A stretch of 32,844 nt of DNA, taken from contig NZ_CDBZ01000194.1 of assembly GCF_000819985.1 (NCBI RefSeq), positions 1 to 32,844 on the forward strand, given 5' to 3'. Both the position numbers and the translations under genes were made by a program. Shown here in pieces: positions 32,793-32,844 of the stretch. How positions within the stretch are numbered: the first letter of the stretch is position 1; every line of letters starts with the position of its first letter. The notes beneath the pieces are model-generated. The model was not told where the DNA came from and searched no databases. It saw only the letters and a program-made list of their open reading frames with translations. The stretch is from Aeromonas media. GTDB lineage: Bacteria > Pseudomonadota > Gammaproteobacteria > Enterobacterales > Aeromonadaceae.

Positions 32793-32808
32793 CTGTTTAT
32801 ACATACAG
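32793..32808. promoter_or_regulatory. LexA (SOS) box
   Basis: CTGT-TTATACAT-ACAG is a perfect CTGT-N8-ACAG, and the 20-bp version TACTGTTTATACATACAGTC matches the E. coli SOS consensus at 17 of 20 positions. It ends 17 bp before the preferred start of the radical SAM gene, where a repressor would block the promoter. Confidence 0.88.
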
Positions 32809-32844
32809 TCATTTTGCTCGGGATAGCGCGAATTCAACTTCGAA

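Overview
The window looks like ordinary chromosome of an Aeromonas-type gammaproteobacterium. The basis is a GC-rich sequence, protein sequences close to but distinct from enterobacterial orthologues (PrmB, NrdA, NrdB, GyrA, Cra), a fruR/fruBKA divergon, a nrdA-nrdB-yfaE operon, a secreted GH19 chitinase with a C-terminal chitin-binding module, and a GyrA with a long acidic insertion. The genus is an inference from gene content and was not tested by a search. I saw no rRNA, tRNA, CRISPR array, insertion sequence, integrase or prophage.

Layout. 1-2.7 kb: the end of an unidentified gene and a Toprim-type, JetD-like (DUF2220) gene cut by the window edge; a LysE-family exporter; a 35-residue lysine-rich microprotein; a PhnA-domain zinc-ribbon protein. 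2.8-8.2 kb: a rightward run of accessory genes (a class I methyltransferase, the chitinase, and small VOC, GFA, DUF4287, histidine-phosphatase and SRPBCC proteins). 8.2-10.8 kb: the conserved smrB / prmB-aroC block (ribosome rescue, ribosomal protein methylation, chorismate synthesis). 10.9-15.3 kb: an orphan periplasmic binding protein, the RNA helicase rhlE, a MAPEG membrane protein and a TyrP-type aromatic amino acid permease. 15.6-20.7 kb: the fructose PTS module, with fruR (cra) diverging from fruB-fruK-fruA across a region holding two clear Cra operators. 20.8-22.4 kb: a DUF1289 protein and the lipoprotein transglycosylase mltA. 22.5-26.5 kb: the class Ia ribonucleotide reductase operon nrdA-nrdB-yfaE, preceded by paired NrdR boxes and paired DnaA boxes. 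26.8-31.2 kb: a HAD phosphatase overlapping ubiG, and divergent gyrA. 31.4-32.8 kb: a tryptophan-rich small ORF of unknown function and a PA0069-type radical SAM protein behind a near-consensus LexA box.

How the genes work together. FruA, FruB and FruK import fructose as fructose-1-phosphate and convert it to fructose-1,6-bisphosphate, with Cra closing the loop. NrdA, NrdB and YfaE make deoxynucleotides under apparent NrdR and DnaA control. PrmB and AroC are translated from adjacent frames, with SmrB diverging from them. Most convergent gene ends share bidirectional hairpin terminators, several with the same stem sequence.

No complete new defence or mobile system is visible. The best leads are the LexA-controlled radical SAM gene, the Trp-rich small ORF behind a structured leader, the JetD-like gene at the left edge (its partners lie outside the window), the lysine-rich microprotein, the acidic insertion in GyrA and the FruA with two cysteine-bearing IIB domains.
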